DNA from: Geobacter sp.
GTDB taxonomy: Bacteria; Desulfobacterota; Desulfuromonadia; Geobacterales; Geobacteraceae
Direction of reading: 5' to 3'
Length of the DNA: 64,000 nucleotides
NCBI GenBank assembly: GCA_003574885.1
Contig: PJFC01000003.1
Coordinates: forward strand, 248,001-312,000
Position 1 is the stretch's first letter, and the number at the start of each line of letters is the position of its first letter. The notes under the pieces were generated by a model, which saw nothing but the letters and a program-made list of their open reading frames with translations, did no database searches and had not been told where the DNA came from. Made by a program: the position numbers and the translations under genes. This document shows positions 6,859 through 16,359 of the stretch, piece after piece.

Positions 6859-9800
6859 TCAGCGTTCCTGTATGTGCAGAATGCGTTTGATCGGCTTGTT
6901 GCCGCTCGTACTGAGAATTGGCGGAGCATCCCCCGGCGGCTTGCCTGTCATGGCTGTCCCCATCCGCCTGCCATCTCTTGCAGTGAACACTTCGGACAGG
7001 TTGACCTCTTTGAATTCACCAGTGGAGAGCTGGATGAGCGCCTTGCCGACAAGTGTCGAGTCGGGGGGGCGGAGACCGGTATTGTAATCAAGCGCCCAGA
7101 GGAAGGAGTTGCCCCCGAAACCACAGGCATCCGCCGTCGGCTCGAACGTCGTGAAGAAAATGGCACCATTGGTCAGGGTAACCGTGTTGGTGACCACCCG
7201 TTCCGCGCCATAGGAAGCCCCATAGGGTTCAAGGTCGACCTTCCACCCACCTGTCCCGACAGTGGGATCGGGAGTCGTCCCGACGGTGGTTCGGTCGGTG
7301 ATGCCCGATATTAACGGGTTAGGGTCAGACGAGAGCTGTGTGGAGCAGGTCGTATCGAGAGAATCATCCACTGTGTAGCATGGCTCCTTGACCCCGTAGA
7401 GCGTCCGTTGGCTGGAGTAGTCGTCTATATTGTTACCGTAGCGGAAGAAATATCTCCCCGTCCCGAAATAGAGCCAGAGCTGATGGTTCTTCCGGTCCTG
7501 GAGCCGGGCGATCGCCGTTGTCACCGGCCCGATGCCATCGATTAGCACCTTGGGCTGCCACGTAGCAGGGCCGGTTGCAGCAGTGAGAGGGCCAGTTAAA
7601 TCGGTGATTTCCTTGGTCATTATCCGCAGCACGCCGCCGTCATTCCATTCGCCGCCAGAACCCTTTTTGGTGTACCCGACGTAAATGGCCTCGTCCTGGT
7701 ATCTCCCCTGAGAACTGGTGTTCCAGCGGTCCGTGTCGATAGATCCGCCGGTCATGGAACTGGTAAAGGCATCGGCAATGTCGGTATCGATAACCCAGTA
7801 GTTCGAGTTCAAGACAAATGGCGGTTTAGCATTCAGGTCGACGACAAAGAACTTGAGGGTCTGGTCGGACCGCCCCAGGAACTGATGCGTTATCGTATCG
7901 ATCGGACCGGTGGGACCGGAGCCGAACACCGCGTACCATCGGCCGTTTTTACCACTGGGACCGACCCTGACAATAGCCGGACCTGCTGTGGTGTAACCAA
8001 GGGCAGGATTGCTGAATTCCCACATAAATTTAGGGTTGTTGTCATCGGACACGTCCAGGGCAAAGTAGGACGAATATCCGAGTCCATTAATCGGAGTCTT
8101 TACACAGGTGCCCGCCGAAGTGTCTATGCAGGTGTCACCGGCATTGCGCGACGCCCCCCCGAGCCCCATGCCGCCGATCAGAACGGTACGCCAGGTGTTC
8201 TTGGCGGGATCCAGGTTGTTTGAAGTATCCACCACTGTCGGGTTCTTTTCGCAGACATCATACGTGTCGGCAGTACAGCCATTGGTCCCGGTATAATCGC
8301 CGATACTTGCATCCAACAGGGTTGTGGAACCATCGACGAAATAAATATGGTTGTAGTACTTATCGGTCGTGTAGCCCAGGTAGGGCAGGGCATTCTTCGG
8401 TATAAAAGACCACACCTCTTCACCGAGGCCCGTCCCTTCAAGAGTCGCCTTGGTAAAATTGTCTGGTGTCATCTTCAGTATGCCAAGCCTGAAGGCATGA
8501 AGCATGCCGTCATTAGCCCCCACGTACACCATTCCCCGCTGCTTGTACTGATTGGATCTGAGGAACGAGGCGTAGGACGTATCACTGTAGCCGGCGGGAG
8601 CGGAATAGTCGTAGGTGTTCAGACGGCTTGTGGACTGGAGGCGCGGTGTCGAGGAGATGATGTCGCCCAGTTTCCAGACATGTGTCTCGGTCAAGCCGCT
8701 CGGAAATTTTTTGGTAGTTACCGTTCTGCTCCGGTAGTCCGCGTCATAGTAGGGGTCAGTTGTAGAGAGGGTTGACAGATCGATCCCCTGGACATATTTG
8801 ATGATCTTTGTAGCAGTGTTCGTGTCAGGCGCCTGCAGATAAGAACTCAAGGTAGAGGCGTTGGTGGTGGAAAAGTCCATCAGGCCCGAGGTGCAGCTAG
8901 CGGAACCGACACACGGTGTCCTGATGTCCCGGGCGGTGGTCCTGGCCCAGAGCTGGTTGCCGGCAAACCAGATACTCTTCAGATCATCAGGGTTTTTTAT
9001 AGTAATGGCACCGTCGGCAACCCCGTCACCATTGGTATCCTGCTGCACTTTAACGACGGTCTGATTATCTACGGTATTAAATTCAAATGTAGCGACATAA
9101 TCGTCGGTCAGATTCAGCTTGTGATCCTGGATCGTATCCTCCCGAATCGTGCTTTTGCTGATCCGGGGGTCAACGTAGTACCAGAGGTTCTGCATCTCGC
9201 CGACCCAGTTAGCCGTCGTATCGTTAAGGAAATATTTCTTCGGGAAGAACACTGCCTGCAGGATATTCGCCCCGCTCCCCTCGCTGTTGCTGAGGATAGA
9301 GGCCGCGGTTCCGGATGCAGACTTCGCGACCAGGCCCATAAAGGTCCCCCTGAGAGCCGCGTAGAAATCTTTCGGGTCAGAAGCCTCGAGGAGGTCCGTT
9401 CCCCCGTTCGTGGCAGTGAGCTGCATCTGGGTCCTGGGGTCGCAGACCCCGGTCAGACCGCTTGTTGCCGGACCGGTATAGATTACATGGGTGCTTATGG
9501 TCTGGGCACTGTCGCAGTTCCCCGAGGCACAGGAAATCGTCGGATCAAAGATGTCCCGGTGTCTTGCGTAGTAGCTCAGGTCATGCAGAAAGGGACTCCC
9601 ACTGTAAGGACCGCACTGGTCGGATGTTGAACCTGCTTCGGCCAAGGTATTCGGGTCGCGGAAAAGATTGGAGGCATCTTTCACCTTGGACTTCATGGTG
9701 CTGTTCTGGTCGGCTGTCGAACCGCCGTCGGTTATCAGCATGATGTTGTTAGCCTGACAACGGAACTGGATGGGGTTCACGTTGGTATAACTGTCGGTGC

Positions 9801-11658
9801 CGGCGAGTGGCTCGGCAATGGCAGGAGAACCAACCGGCGGAGTAAACTTGTCAGCAGGCAAGATGCTGTTTGTGGCAACGGCATCCTTGGCAAAATAGGC
9901 AATGGCGTTGTAATATGCCTCGGCATAGGGCGTCCAGCTTCCTGCATCGATCCCGTCGATGTGTTGGACGAGTCCGTTTTCGTGGCTCCCCGCAGAATTG
10001 CAGACTTCCCCGCTGGGACAGTCGGCGTCGATACTGCACAAGGTAGCGGTAGTAACCGAGCAGATGCCCTGGGCGCCGATGAAGGAAACGATTTTCCCTC
10101 CATCCTTGTTGCCGGAAGGAACCGGGCCCGGCATGGTTTCCGACGCCGATCCGATCGGATTGATCTGCATGGCGCCGATCCGCATATAGTTGCCGTACTT
10201 CTGAAGAAGTCCCGACGGCGGTGTTGTGGCAGCCACGTTGGCAACATAGAACAGATTTTGTTTTGCACCTGTAACCGGATCAATTGTACCACTCCCCACC
10301 GGGCCGATAGGCTCTCCGACAGCCCTGATGCCGGCATCCATGAGGATCCCAGGTATCCCTCCCCCGGAGGGGGCGGTGGACGTCGGGTCGATGACTTCGG
10401 TTTCCTGCCCCATGCAGTAGTGTAGAAGTTCTCTCTCAATGCACGTAGTAGTGGCAACACCATTATTGTCTTTGAAAGCTAGGCTGTTAGTGTTCCAGCA
10501 TTGGCCGATAAAACCGGACTGGTCAACACCGCCGGCAGCCCATGCCCCAACCGGCAACTGGTGGGTATTGGGCCAAACGCCCGTCAGGGCGCTCGTACAG
10601 ACGTATCTGCCGTCGGCCTTATTGGTGATGCTGGAGGGGGGGGTGGCGTCTGTGGTGTACACTTTCTCGCAGTCACCGGTTACGTCGGTGGTGTTGACCC
10701 CCTGCCAGATGGCATTCATGGTGGTGGCACCCTTGCGGATGTTGTCCTTGAGCAGCCAGCAGGTCTGCATGGTATGGTTGAGGGTGGTCAGGGTCCGTTT
10801 GATCCCGGTAGGGTCGGAACCCGAGATATCGAGGCAGTTCCCTGTCTGGGTCGAGGCGGTACCGTAGTTGCCATCGTTCCAGTTCGTGGCGGCGGAGCTG
10901 CACGCGGCTTGATTGAAATCGGCCTCAAATATCTCGATCCTGCTTAACCCACCCGCGGTATCGGGGCTATAATTGGGTTCCACCGAATTCGGCCCCCTGG
11001 CCGCAAAGGTAATCGGGTTCACTGTGAGGCCAGAGGGAGAAGTCCAGGCCGAGAGAGGGAGTTCCCTGACGAAGCGCCTGCCGACGCAGCCGCGGGACTC
11101 GCTTATCAGGTACTGATTTACCATATCGTACTTGCCGCCGGTAAGGGCCTGCTTCTGGGTGTCGAATTTGGAGGCGGAGAGCCAGTTGAGAAACCGTCCA
11201 GAAGCAGCGAACTCTGATACCTGCCTGTCGGCGCCCCCCTTTGTTCCGGTCATCGTGATGTGAAGATACGGGGTCTGATAGGTACCACCCGTGGGGAGTG
11301 CCGCCACTTCGACAAATTTGCTTTTGAGTGGGGCGGAAGTGTTGTATGAGAATTGGTAATACGGATAGGTAATATTGCCTTCGGTGTCCAGCTTGCTGAA
11401 ATAGCCTATATAATCCTTTGTATTGTCGTAGCTGTCATCATAGCAGTCGACACCGCCCGCCTTTGTGTACGCAGGGTCGTACATACTGGCCGAGTTGTCC
11501 AGCATCAGGAGGAGGTTGGGGGGGATACCGCCGGCAATAAAGGCAGGAGTTACGCAGTAGTTGTTGCCGGGATCGGCCTTGACCAGTCCGGGAATCAGTG
11601 AGATGAGCAGGGCAACGACGACCGGGAGCATTTTTATGAACGTACTGACGGCCTTCAT
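6859..11658 (-). CDS. pilY1: PilY1-like type IV pilus tip adhesin / assembly factor
   Basis: PilY1 proteins sit at the pilus tip, promote pilus extension and bind surfaces. This one is 1599 residues, longer than the classic Pseudomonas protein of about 1160. A signal peptide (residues 1-29, ending LVKADP) leads to a von Willebrand A-like domain with LLMLDNSASMYD near residue 50, a metal-binding DxSxS. The C-terminal half (from about residue 1000) is the PilY1 beta-propeller, with GMVYVGANDGMLHAF and WRTVLIGGMGLGG. DTNGDGVAD near residue 870 is an EF-hand-like calcium loop. I count about 29 cysteines, many in close pairs, so folding in the periplasm should need disulfide isomerisation; a DsbC-like gene lies directly upstream. 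ATG 11658 follows GAGG by 6 bases. Confidence 0.9.
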   Translation of the reverse strand: MKAVSTFIKMLPVVVALLISLIPGLVKADPGNNYCVTPAFIAGGIPPNLLLMLDNSASMYDPAYTKAGGVDCYDDSYDNTKDYIGYFSKLDTEGNITYPYYQFSYNTSAPLKSKFVEVAALPTGGTYQTPYLHITMTGTKGGADRQVSEFAASGRFLNWLSASKFDTQKQALTGGKYDMVNQYLISESRGCVGRRFVRELPLSAWTSPSGLTVNPITFAARGPNSVEPNYSPDTAGGLSRIEIFEADFNQAACSSAATNWNDGNYGTASTQTGNCLDISGSDPTGIKRTLTTLNHTMQTCWLLKDNIRKGATTMNAIWQGVNTTDVTGDCEKVYTTDATPPSSITNKADGRYVCTSALTGVWPNTHQLPVGAWAAGGVDQSGFIGQCWNTNSLAFKDNNGVATTTCIERELLHYCMGQETEVIDPTSTAPSGGGIPGILMDAGIRAVGEPIGPVGSGTIDPVTGAKQNLFYVANVAATTPPSGLLQKYGNYMRIGAMQINPIGSASETMPGPVPSGNKDGGKIVSFIGAQGICSVTTATLCSIDADCPSGEVCNSAGSHENGLVQHIDGIDAGSWTPYAEAYYNAIAYFAKDAVATNSILPADKFTPPVGSPAIAEPLAGTDSYTNVNPIQFRCQANNIMLITDGGSTADQNSTMKSKVKDASNLFRDPNTLAEAGSTSDQCGPYSGSPFLHDLSYYARHRDIFDPTISCASGNCDSAQTISTHVIYTGPATSGLTGVCDPRTQMQLTATNGGTDLLEASDPKDFYAALRGTFMGLVAKSASGTAASILSNSEGSGANILQAVFFPKKYFLNDTTANWVGEMQNLWYYVDPRISKSTIREDTIQDHKLNLTDDYVATFEFNTVDNQTVVKVQQDTNGDGVADGAITIKNPDDLKSIWFAGNQLWARTTARDIRTPCVGSASCTSGLMDFSTTNASTLSSYLQAPDTNTATKIIKYVQGIDLSTLSTTDPYYDADYRSRTVTTKKFPSGLTETHVWKLGDIISSTPRLQSTSRLNTYDYSAPAGYSDTSYASFLRSNQYKQRGMVYVGANDGMLHAFRLGILKMTPDNFTKATLEGTGLGEEVWSFIPKNALPYLGYTTDKYYNHIYFVDGSTTLLDASIGDYTGTNGCTADTYDVCEKNPTVVDTSNNLDPAKNTWRTVLIGGMGLGGASRNAGDTCIDTSAGTCVKTPINGLGYSSYFALDVSDDNNPKFMWEFSNPALGYTTAGPAIVRVGPSGKNGRWYAVFGSGPTGPIDTITHQFLGRSDQTLKFFVVDLNAKPPFVLNSNYWVIDTDIADAFTSSMTGGSIDTDRWNTSSQGRYQDEAIYVGYTKKGSGGEWNDGGVLRIMTKEITDLTGPLTAATGPATWQPKVLIDGIGPVTTAIARLQDRKNHQLWLYFGTGRYFFRYGNNIDDYSSQRTLYGVKEPCYTVDDSLDTTCSTQLSSDPNPLISGITDRTTVGTTPDPTVGTGGWKVDLEPYGASYGAERVVTNTVTLTNGAIFFTTFEPTADACGFGGNSFLWALDYNTGLRPPDSTLVGKALIQLSTGEFKEVNLSEVFTARDGRRMGTAMTGKPPGDAPPILSTSGNKPIKRILHIQER

Positions 11659-11681
11659 GGTGTACCTCTCTGTTGAATTCA

Positions 11682-12476
11682 TCATGGTTTTGCACCTTTA
11701 TCGCTGACGGTTGACATGAGATCTTTGATCTCTTCGGCTTTTTTGAACCCGGCCATGATCCGACCGTCGGGAAGGATCAGGGTGGGTGTTGAACTTATCC
11801 CGATGGACTCGCCGTATTTTATGGTGTCGTCCACCGGCTTGGCAGAATCCTTCGGACCCGGCGCAGGCAGGGGTTCGCCAGCAAATGCCTTATTGAGGAG
11901 TTCCGGCGTGCCGGCACCCAGAATGACCCGCGCCTTGTCATAGGCGGCGGGATGCATCTTGAGGGGGAACATCTTGACGTAGATGGTCAATTGGGGAGCT
12001 AGGGTGGTGAGCTTCCAGAGTTCCACGTGGAGTTTGGCACAGAAAGGACAGTCGGGATCGGTGAAGACAAACAGCTTTCGGGTCCCTTCCGGGTTGCCGA
12101 TGATGATGGAGTTTTCCGTCGGAACCGTGGCAATGTCCACCTTGGTAAGTGGAGGAGAAATGTCCACAGGCGCGGGGGCAATCGGCTTTTTCGTTGCAAG
12201 GCTGAAAATGGGGCCAGGGATGAGATGCTTGCGGGCGTAGTCCAGGTAAACGGTGGCCTGCCGGCCCTTATTGACGATTGACAGTTCATACAGACCCGCC
12301 ACCGGTGACGGCTTGACCGATTTAACCTCTCCGAGACCTTGCAGTATGCCGTTGGCCTCACCAACTGTCATCATCGTGACATCGGCACCGGTGTCATGGC
12401 ATTCCTCAGCGTTAGCCCCGAAGGAACCGCCTGCAACAGCAAATAAAATGAGGACGGGAACAACGAATTTCAGCAT
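11682..12476 (-). CDS. DsbC-like periplasmic thiol:disulfide isomerase
   Basis: A 264-residue secreted thioredoxin-fold protein. A signal peptide (about 1-23, ending ANAEE) precedes a DsbC-type dimerisation region (about 25-110). The catalytic domain carries FTDPDCPFCAKLH near residue 138 with the CxxC active site, and the cis-proline loop SSTPTLIL near 232. DsbC proteins reshuffle wrong disulfides in the periplasm. It starts the run that continues with pilY1 only 23 bp later, so the very cysteine-rich PilY1 is a likely client; that is an inference from position. A second DsbC-like gene lies at 48302. Confidence 0.85.
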   Translation of the reverse strand: MLKFVVPVLILFAVAGGSFGANAEECHDTGADVTMMTVGEANGILQGLGEVKSVKPSPVAGLYELSIVNKGRQATVYLDYARKHLIPGPIFSLATKKPIAPAPVDISPPLTKVDIATVPTENSIIIGNPEGTRKLFVFTDPDCPFCAKLHVELWKLTTLAPQLTIYVKMFPLKMHPAAYDKARVILGAGTPELLNKAFAGEPLPAPGPKDSAKPVDDTIKYGESIGISSTPTLILPDGRIMAGFKKAEEIKDLMSTVSDKGAKP

Positions 12477-12615
12477 GGATTCCTCGCGAAAATGGATTCA
12501 TTCCAGTAAACATATATACAACTACGTTCTTATTCCATAGCAATTTTCATACCCTAAAAGAATACGCGTTGACGTATGAATTTTTTTAGTATTATCAGAG
12601 GGTTCGAGCCGACGT

Positions 12616-12651
12616 AAAAAACAAAGGACTATGCAAAAGATGCACAGTCCT
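12616..12651 (-). terminator. Intrinsic terminator after the GspH-type pilin gene
   Basis: Minus-strand AGGACTGTGCA-TCTTT-TGCATAGTCCT forms an 11-bp stem with one G-T pair, followed by TTGTTTTTT. It lies 34 bp past the stop of the pilin gene at 12685 and separates it from the dsbC-pilY1 run, which must have its own promoter in 12477-12615. Confidence 0.85.
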
Positions 12652-12684
12652 GTCCCCAACACTGTCATACCACCTGATACGCTG

Positions 12685-13269
12685 CTACATCTTCACCCAC
12701 GCAGTGCCGTTCCACCGCCGCTGAGTGCAACTGAAGTCCCGGGAATTGACGGTTATGGCGATTGCAGCACCCCCCGGTGTATTGAGATAGACTGTGCCAG
12801 CATTCCCGGTCAGCCCAGGATTGCAGACAACAGTATTGTTTTCCTGAAATGTTATGCCATCATCCGCAGAGGCATATCCGGGGATCGGGCCATAACTGCC
12901 ATACCCGAACCGAACGACACGACTTTTCAGGCTGAGTGAACGCAGTATCCGGTCGTCACTCGTATTCCACTCTCCGTCCAGTCCCCGGTCTGCAATAAGG
13001 GAAACCGTGCCCTGAACCGGGTCGAAACCGACGCTGAAGTAACTTCCATCGCTAAGGGAGTGCATTTTCGCCTCTTTGACCATGCCGACGATCTCCCATG
13101 CGACAGATTTCAGGCAGAAATTGTCATAGTAGGAACAGAAAGCAGGAAATGAAAGAGCAGCGATAATTCCCATTATCCCGATCACGAGAACCAGCTCCAG
13201 CAGTGAAAACCCGTTCGCTCCCCCCCTTCTGTCCATGGAGAAATTCCCCGTCGTCATACCAGGTGCCAT
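12685..13269 (-). CDS. GspH/FimT-type minor pilin, separate unit
   Basis: A 194-residue pilin-like protein. A 20-residue leader (MAPGMTTGNFSMDRRGGANG) is cut before FSLLELVLVIGIMGIIAALS, with Glu5 present. The globular part has a GspH-like beta domain and four cysteines. I chose ATG 13269 because a full AGGAGG lies 8 bases upstream; an in-frame GTG at 13278 and an ATG at 13236 are alternatives. It stands alone between two terminators, so it can be regulated apart from the other minor pilins. Only about 40 bp separate the upstream terminator from the start. Confidence 0.82.
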   Translation of the reverse strand: MAPGMTTGNFSMDRRGGANGFSLLELVLVIGIMGIIAALSFPAFCSYYDNFCLKSVAWEIVGMVKEAKMHSLSDGSYFSVGFDPVQGTVSLIADRGLDGEWNTSDDRILRSLSLKSRVVRFGYGSYGPIPGYASADDGITFQENNTVVCNPGLTGNAGTVYLNTPGGAAIAITVNSRDFSCTQRRWNGTAWVKM

Positions 13270-13310
13270 TTCATCCACCTCCTGGGGATGATATCTATCA
13301 GGTATTACAA

Positions 13311-13343
13311 CAAAAAACGGCCATGCAGTTATTGCATAGCCGT
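13311..13343 (-). terminator. Intrinsic terminator between the NtrC-type gene and the lone pilin
   Basis: Minus-strand ACGGCTATGCA-ATAAC-TGCATGGCCGT then TTTTTTG: a strong 11-bp stem with a U run. It lies 50 bp past the stop of the regulator gene. Because the lone pilin starts only about 40 bp further on, it may work either as the regulator's terminator or as an attenuator in the pilin leader. Confidence 0.85.
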
Positions 13344-13393
13344 TAACTAATTACAAGTATTTTATTATTTTATTCTAACATAACAGGCCTTCC

Positions 13394-14764
13394 CTACTCC
13401 ATCCCGTACTCCTTTAGTTTGTAGAGAAGCGCACGATGGCTGATTTCCAGCAACCTGGCAGCATGGGTCCTGTTGCCGCCCGTCTTCTCCAGGGCACGAC
13501 GGATGAAGTCCCGCTCCATCATTTCCCCTGCCCGTTTAATAGAAAGGGTGTCCGCCGGGAACCAGGGGGCGGGGGAACTGCTCCGTATGCTATCCGGCAG
13601 ACAGTCGATGGTCAACAGGTCGCCGGCGCAGAGGATGAGACCCCGCTCTATGGCGTTCTCAAGTTCCCGCACATTGCCGGGCCACCCGTAAGCCATAAAT
13701 TCCTTCAGCACCTGGGGGGCACATTCGACCCCGGGCCGTCCCAGCTTTTCGCCGTGCTTTGCCAGAAAATGGGCAACCAGGAGGGGGACATCCTCAAGAC
13801 GCTCCCGTAATGGCGGAAGTTTGATCGTGAAGACGTTAAGCCGGAAGAAGAGGTCCTCCCGGAATCTCCCTTCACGCACATCTTGTTCCAGGTCCCGGGA
13901 AGTTGCGGAGATGACCCGGACGTCGATTCTTTGTGGTGAGGTCGCCCCGACCCTCCGAATCTCCCCCTCCTGCAACACCCGCAGGATCTTTGCCTGCAGG
14001 GAGAGCGGCATCTCGCCTATTTCGTCGAGAAAAAGGGTGCCGCCGTCCGCCTGCTCAAACAGCCCTGCCTTGTCGGCCGAGGCATCGGTGAAGGACCCCC
14101 GTACATGACCAAACAGTTCACTTTCCAGCAGGCTCTCGGGGATGGCCCCACAGTTCACCGCCACGAACTCGGCGTTGGTGCGCCCGCTGTTGTAATGGAT
14201 GGCCCGCGCGATAAGTTCCTTCCCCGTCCCCGACTCACCCAGGATGAGTACGGTGGTCTTGTAGTCGCTCACTTTTTCGACCAGGGAAAATATCTCTCCC
14301 ATGCGCGGATTACTGCTGACGATATTGGCAAATGAGAACTCCCGGTGCATCGCCTCCTTCAACCGGCGGTTCTCTGCGGTAAGATGCAGCCGCTCTTCGG
14401 CCTTTTTCAGAACCAGCTGGATTTCATCGTTCTTGAACGGCTTGGAGATATAGTCATAGGCACCGAGCTTCATACATTCGATTGCCGTATCTACCGTGCC
14501 GTAGGCGGACATCATGATGATGGTGGCAGCAACTCCCGCATCCGACGCCTGGCGGAGAAACTCCGGACCATCCATGACCGGCATCCTGATGTCGCTGAGG
14601 ATGAAGTCGTAATTCCCCTTCAGAGCCTTTTGCAATGCCTCCCTGCCGTCGGCAGCCTCTTCCACTGCGTAATCAAGTTTCTGGAGCATGACCCTCAACA
14701 TGTGCCGAAGGTTATTCTCGTCCTCAACTACAAGGATACGTGTTTTCAGCGTTTCACGGGTCAC
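13394..14764 (-). CDS. NtrC-family sigma-54 response regulator (PilR-like)
   Basis: A 456-residue three-domain activator. The receiver (about 8-122) has the phospho-acceptor Asp58 in LSDIRMP. The AAA+ domain (about 143-370) has Walker A GESGTGKE, Walker B TLFLDEIGEM and a sigma-54 contact loop reading GSFTDA instead of the usual GAFTGA. The Fis-type HTH at the end (GGNRTHAARLLEISHRALLYKLKE) binds enhancer DNA. I chose GTG 14764, which overlaps the kinase stop (GTGA) and has GGAGGA upstream; an ATG at 14785 has no ribosome site. Its kinase lies directly upstream. A sigma-54-type promoter in front of the pilMNOPQ leader makes that operon a plausible target; this is inference. Orthology to PilR is not certain. 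Confidence 0.92.
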   Translation of the reverse strand: MTRETLKTRILVVEDENNLRHMLRVMLQKLDYAVEEAADGREALQKALKGNYDFILSDIRMPVMDGPEFLRQASDAGVAATIIMMSAYGTVDTAIECMKLGAYDYISKPFKNDEIQLVLKKAEERLHLTAENRRLKEAMHREFSFANIVSSNPRMGEIFSLVEKVSDYKTTVLILGESGTGKELIARAIHYNSGRTNAEFVAVNCGAIPESLLESELFGHVRGSFTDASADKAGLFEQADGGTLFLDEIGEMPLSLQAKILRVLQEGEIRRVGATSPQRIDVRVISATSRDLEQDVREGRFREDLFFRLNVFTIKLPPLRERLEDVPLLVAHFLAKHGEKLGRPGVECAPQVLKEFMAYGWPGNVRELENAIERGLILCAGDLLTIDCLPDSIRSSSPAPWFPADTLSIKRAGEMMERDFIRRALEKTGGNRTHAARLLEISHRALLYKLKEYGME

Positions 14765-16353
14765 GGCTCCTCCTCCGCCGAACATGCCGGCAGCCAGATG
14801 GTAAAGCGGGAGCCCTGGCCCTGGGCGCTCTCCACCGTAATGCGTCCGCCAAATGAATCGATGATGCTTGCTGATATGGAGAGGCCGAGGCCGGTCCCCT
14901 TCCCCGGTTCCTTGGTGGTGAAGAAGGGATCGAATATCTTCTCCAGACTTTCGGGGGAAATCCCTTCCCCTGAATCGCTGACGACTATCCGCAAACAGGG
15001 AGCAGAATCCTCTCCACCCGGAAACGGTGTCCTGAACACCCCTCCGAAGTCCTCCCTGCGCCGTCCCATGACACTGAAATGACTGGCAGATTCCGACCTT
15101 TCAGGTGTCGTACCCATAACATCGGCAACGGCGCTTAACTCCAGTACTCCACCCTCCGGCATGGCATCACGTGCATTGAGAACAAGATTGATAAGCACCT
15201 GCAACAGCTGGTGCCGGTCGAGGCATACCATCGGCAGATGCTCGGCGATACTGAGGTTCAGGGAAACCTTCTTGAAAACACCCTGCCGTTCCAGCATATC
15301 CACCACATTCCCCAGGAACGGCGCAATGTCGACACGCTCGTTTTCAGGGGGAGACGGCCGGGCATAATTCAGCAAGTCACGGACGATACGGTCGATCCGT
15401 CCCGCTTCCTGCTCGATGCGCCGCAGGTAATCGGCTCTGTCAGGATCGTGCGACATCTCGTCCCGCAAGATACCCGCATAGCCGATTATGGCTGACAGGG
15501 GCGAACCGATCTCATGTGCCATCCCCGCGGCAAGCAGCCCCACCGACGCCATTTTTTCCGAGCGTATCGTCTCTTCCCGGGCCTCTTGAAGCTCGACATT
15601 TGCCTTCTGCAGGGAATGCATGTGGGATTCCACCTCTTCCTGCTTTTCCCTGAGCACCATCTGCATCATATTGAACGAATCGGACAGTTCTACTATTTCC
15701 GAACAACCGGGGATATGAAGCATATGACTGTAGTCGCCGGCAGTTATCCGCTCCGTTGCCGCCAGGAGCTTCCTGATGGGCGTTACGACAATGCGGGCGA
15801 GAAGAAACGACCCGAGTCCAAGCAGGAGGAGAAAGTCAATAATGAAATAGGCAAGAAAAAGGTGGCGCGAGCGGGCCAGTCGATCCCGTTCTGCCGCCAG
15901 GGAGAGGGTAAGGCGGGCCGCTCCTTCAATCTTGGGTCCATCCTGCAACGGCGAGTAGCGGTACAGCAGCCTGCCGTCACTGCTGAACAGGGAAGAAGCT
16001 GCCCCCGTCCGCAATGCCTCTGCCAGGGCAGCATCCATTTCACCCTTGTCTGTAACCCGGTACATCACCCCTCCCCCCGTGTTAACGACTGTCAGTCCGG
16101 TGATGGCGCGTTCGTTGACAAGACGCCGCGCAAAGATTCCGGCCGGGGACGCGTCGTTCAGACGGATAAGGGGGAGCGGAACAAGATTGACGAATGACGA
16201 GAGGAGAATTCTCCCTTCCTCGTTTTTCTGGGTCAGGAGATCTTTTTCAGCAGTCTTGAACGATATGATGCTCAGCAATATCCAGGTAAGACTCAGCAGG
16301 CAGGCAAGGGAAGCCAGGATGGCAAAGGTGAGATTGATACGGATCGGCTTCAT
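14761..16353 (-). CDS. Membrane sensor histidine kinase paired with the NtrC-type regulator
   Basis: A 530-residue sensor kinase. Membrane helices at about 9-31 and 163-187 flank a periplasmic domain of about 130 residues without a recognised fold. A HAMP linker follows (about 188-240), then a coiled coil and the HisKA domain with His280 in MAHEIGSPLSAIIGYAG. The ATPase domain has NLVLNARDAMPEGG (N box), VVSDSGEGI (G1) and GKGTGLGLSI (G2). It overlaps the regulator gene by four bases, so the two form a cognate pair. Position between the minor pilins and pilD suggests a role in pilus expression. Confidence 0.92.
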   Translation of the reverse strand: MKPIRINLTFAILASLACLLSLTWILLSIISFKTAEKDLLTQKNEEGRILLSSFVNLVPLPLIRLNDASPAGIFARRLVNERAITGLTVVNTGGGVMYRVTDKGEMDAALAEALRTGAASSLFSSDGRLLYRYSPLQDGPKIEGAARLTLSLAAERDRLARSRHLFLAYFIIDFLLLLGLGSFLLARIVVTPIRKLLAATERITAGDYSHMLHIPGCSEIVELSDSFNMMQMVLREKQEEVESHMHSLQKANVELQEAREETIRSEKMASVGLLAAGMAHEIGSPLSAIIGYAGILRDEMSHDPDRADYLRRIEQEAGRIDRIVRDLLNYARPSPPENERVDIAPFLGNVVDMLERQGVFKKVSLNLSIAEHLPMVCLDRHQLLQVLINLVLNARDAMPEGGVLELSAVADVMGTTPERSESASHFSVMGRRREDFGGVFRTPFPGGEDSAPCLRIVVSDSGEGISPESLEKIFDPFFTTKEPGKGTGLGLSISASIIDSFGGRITVESAQGQGSRFTIWLPACSAEEEP

Positions 16354-16359
16354 GGGTTG

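Noticed and set aside
12585-12596. A 12-base match (GATAATACTAAA, minus strand) to the start of the GEMM aptamer, upstream of the dsbC-pilY1 run
   Set aside because: The bases that follow do not form P2, the GNRA loop or P3, so there is no aptamer. It could be chance or a decayed copy.
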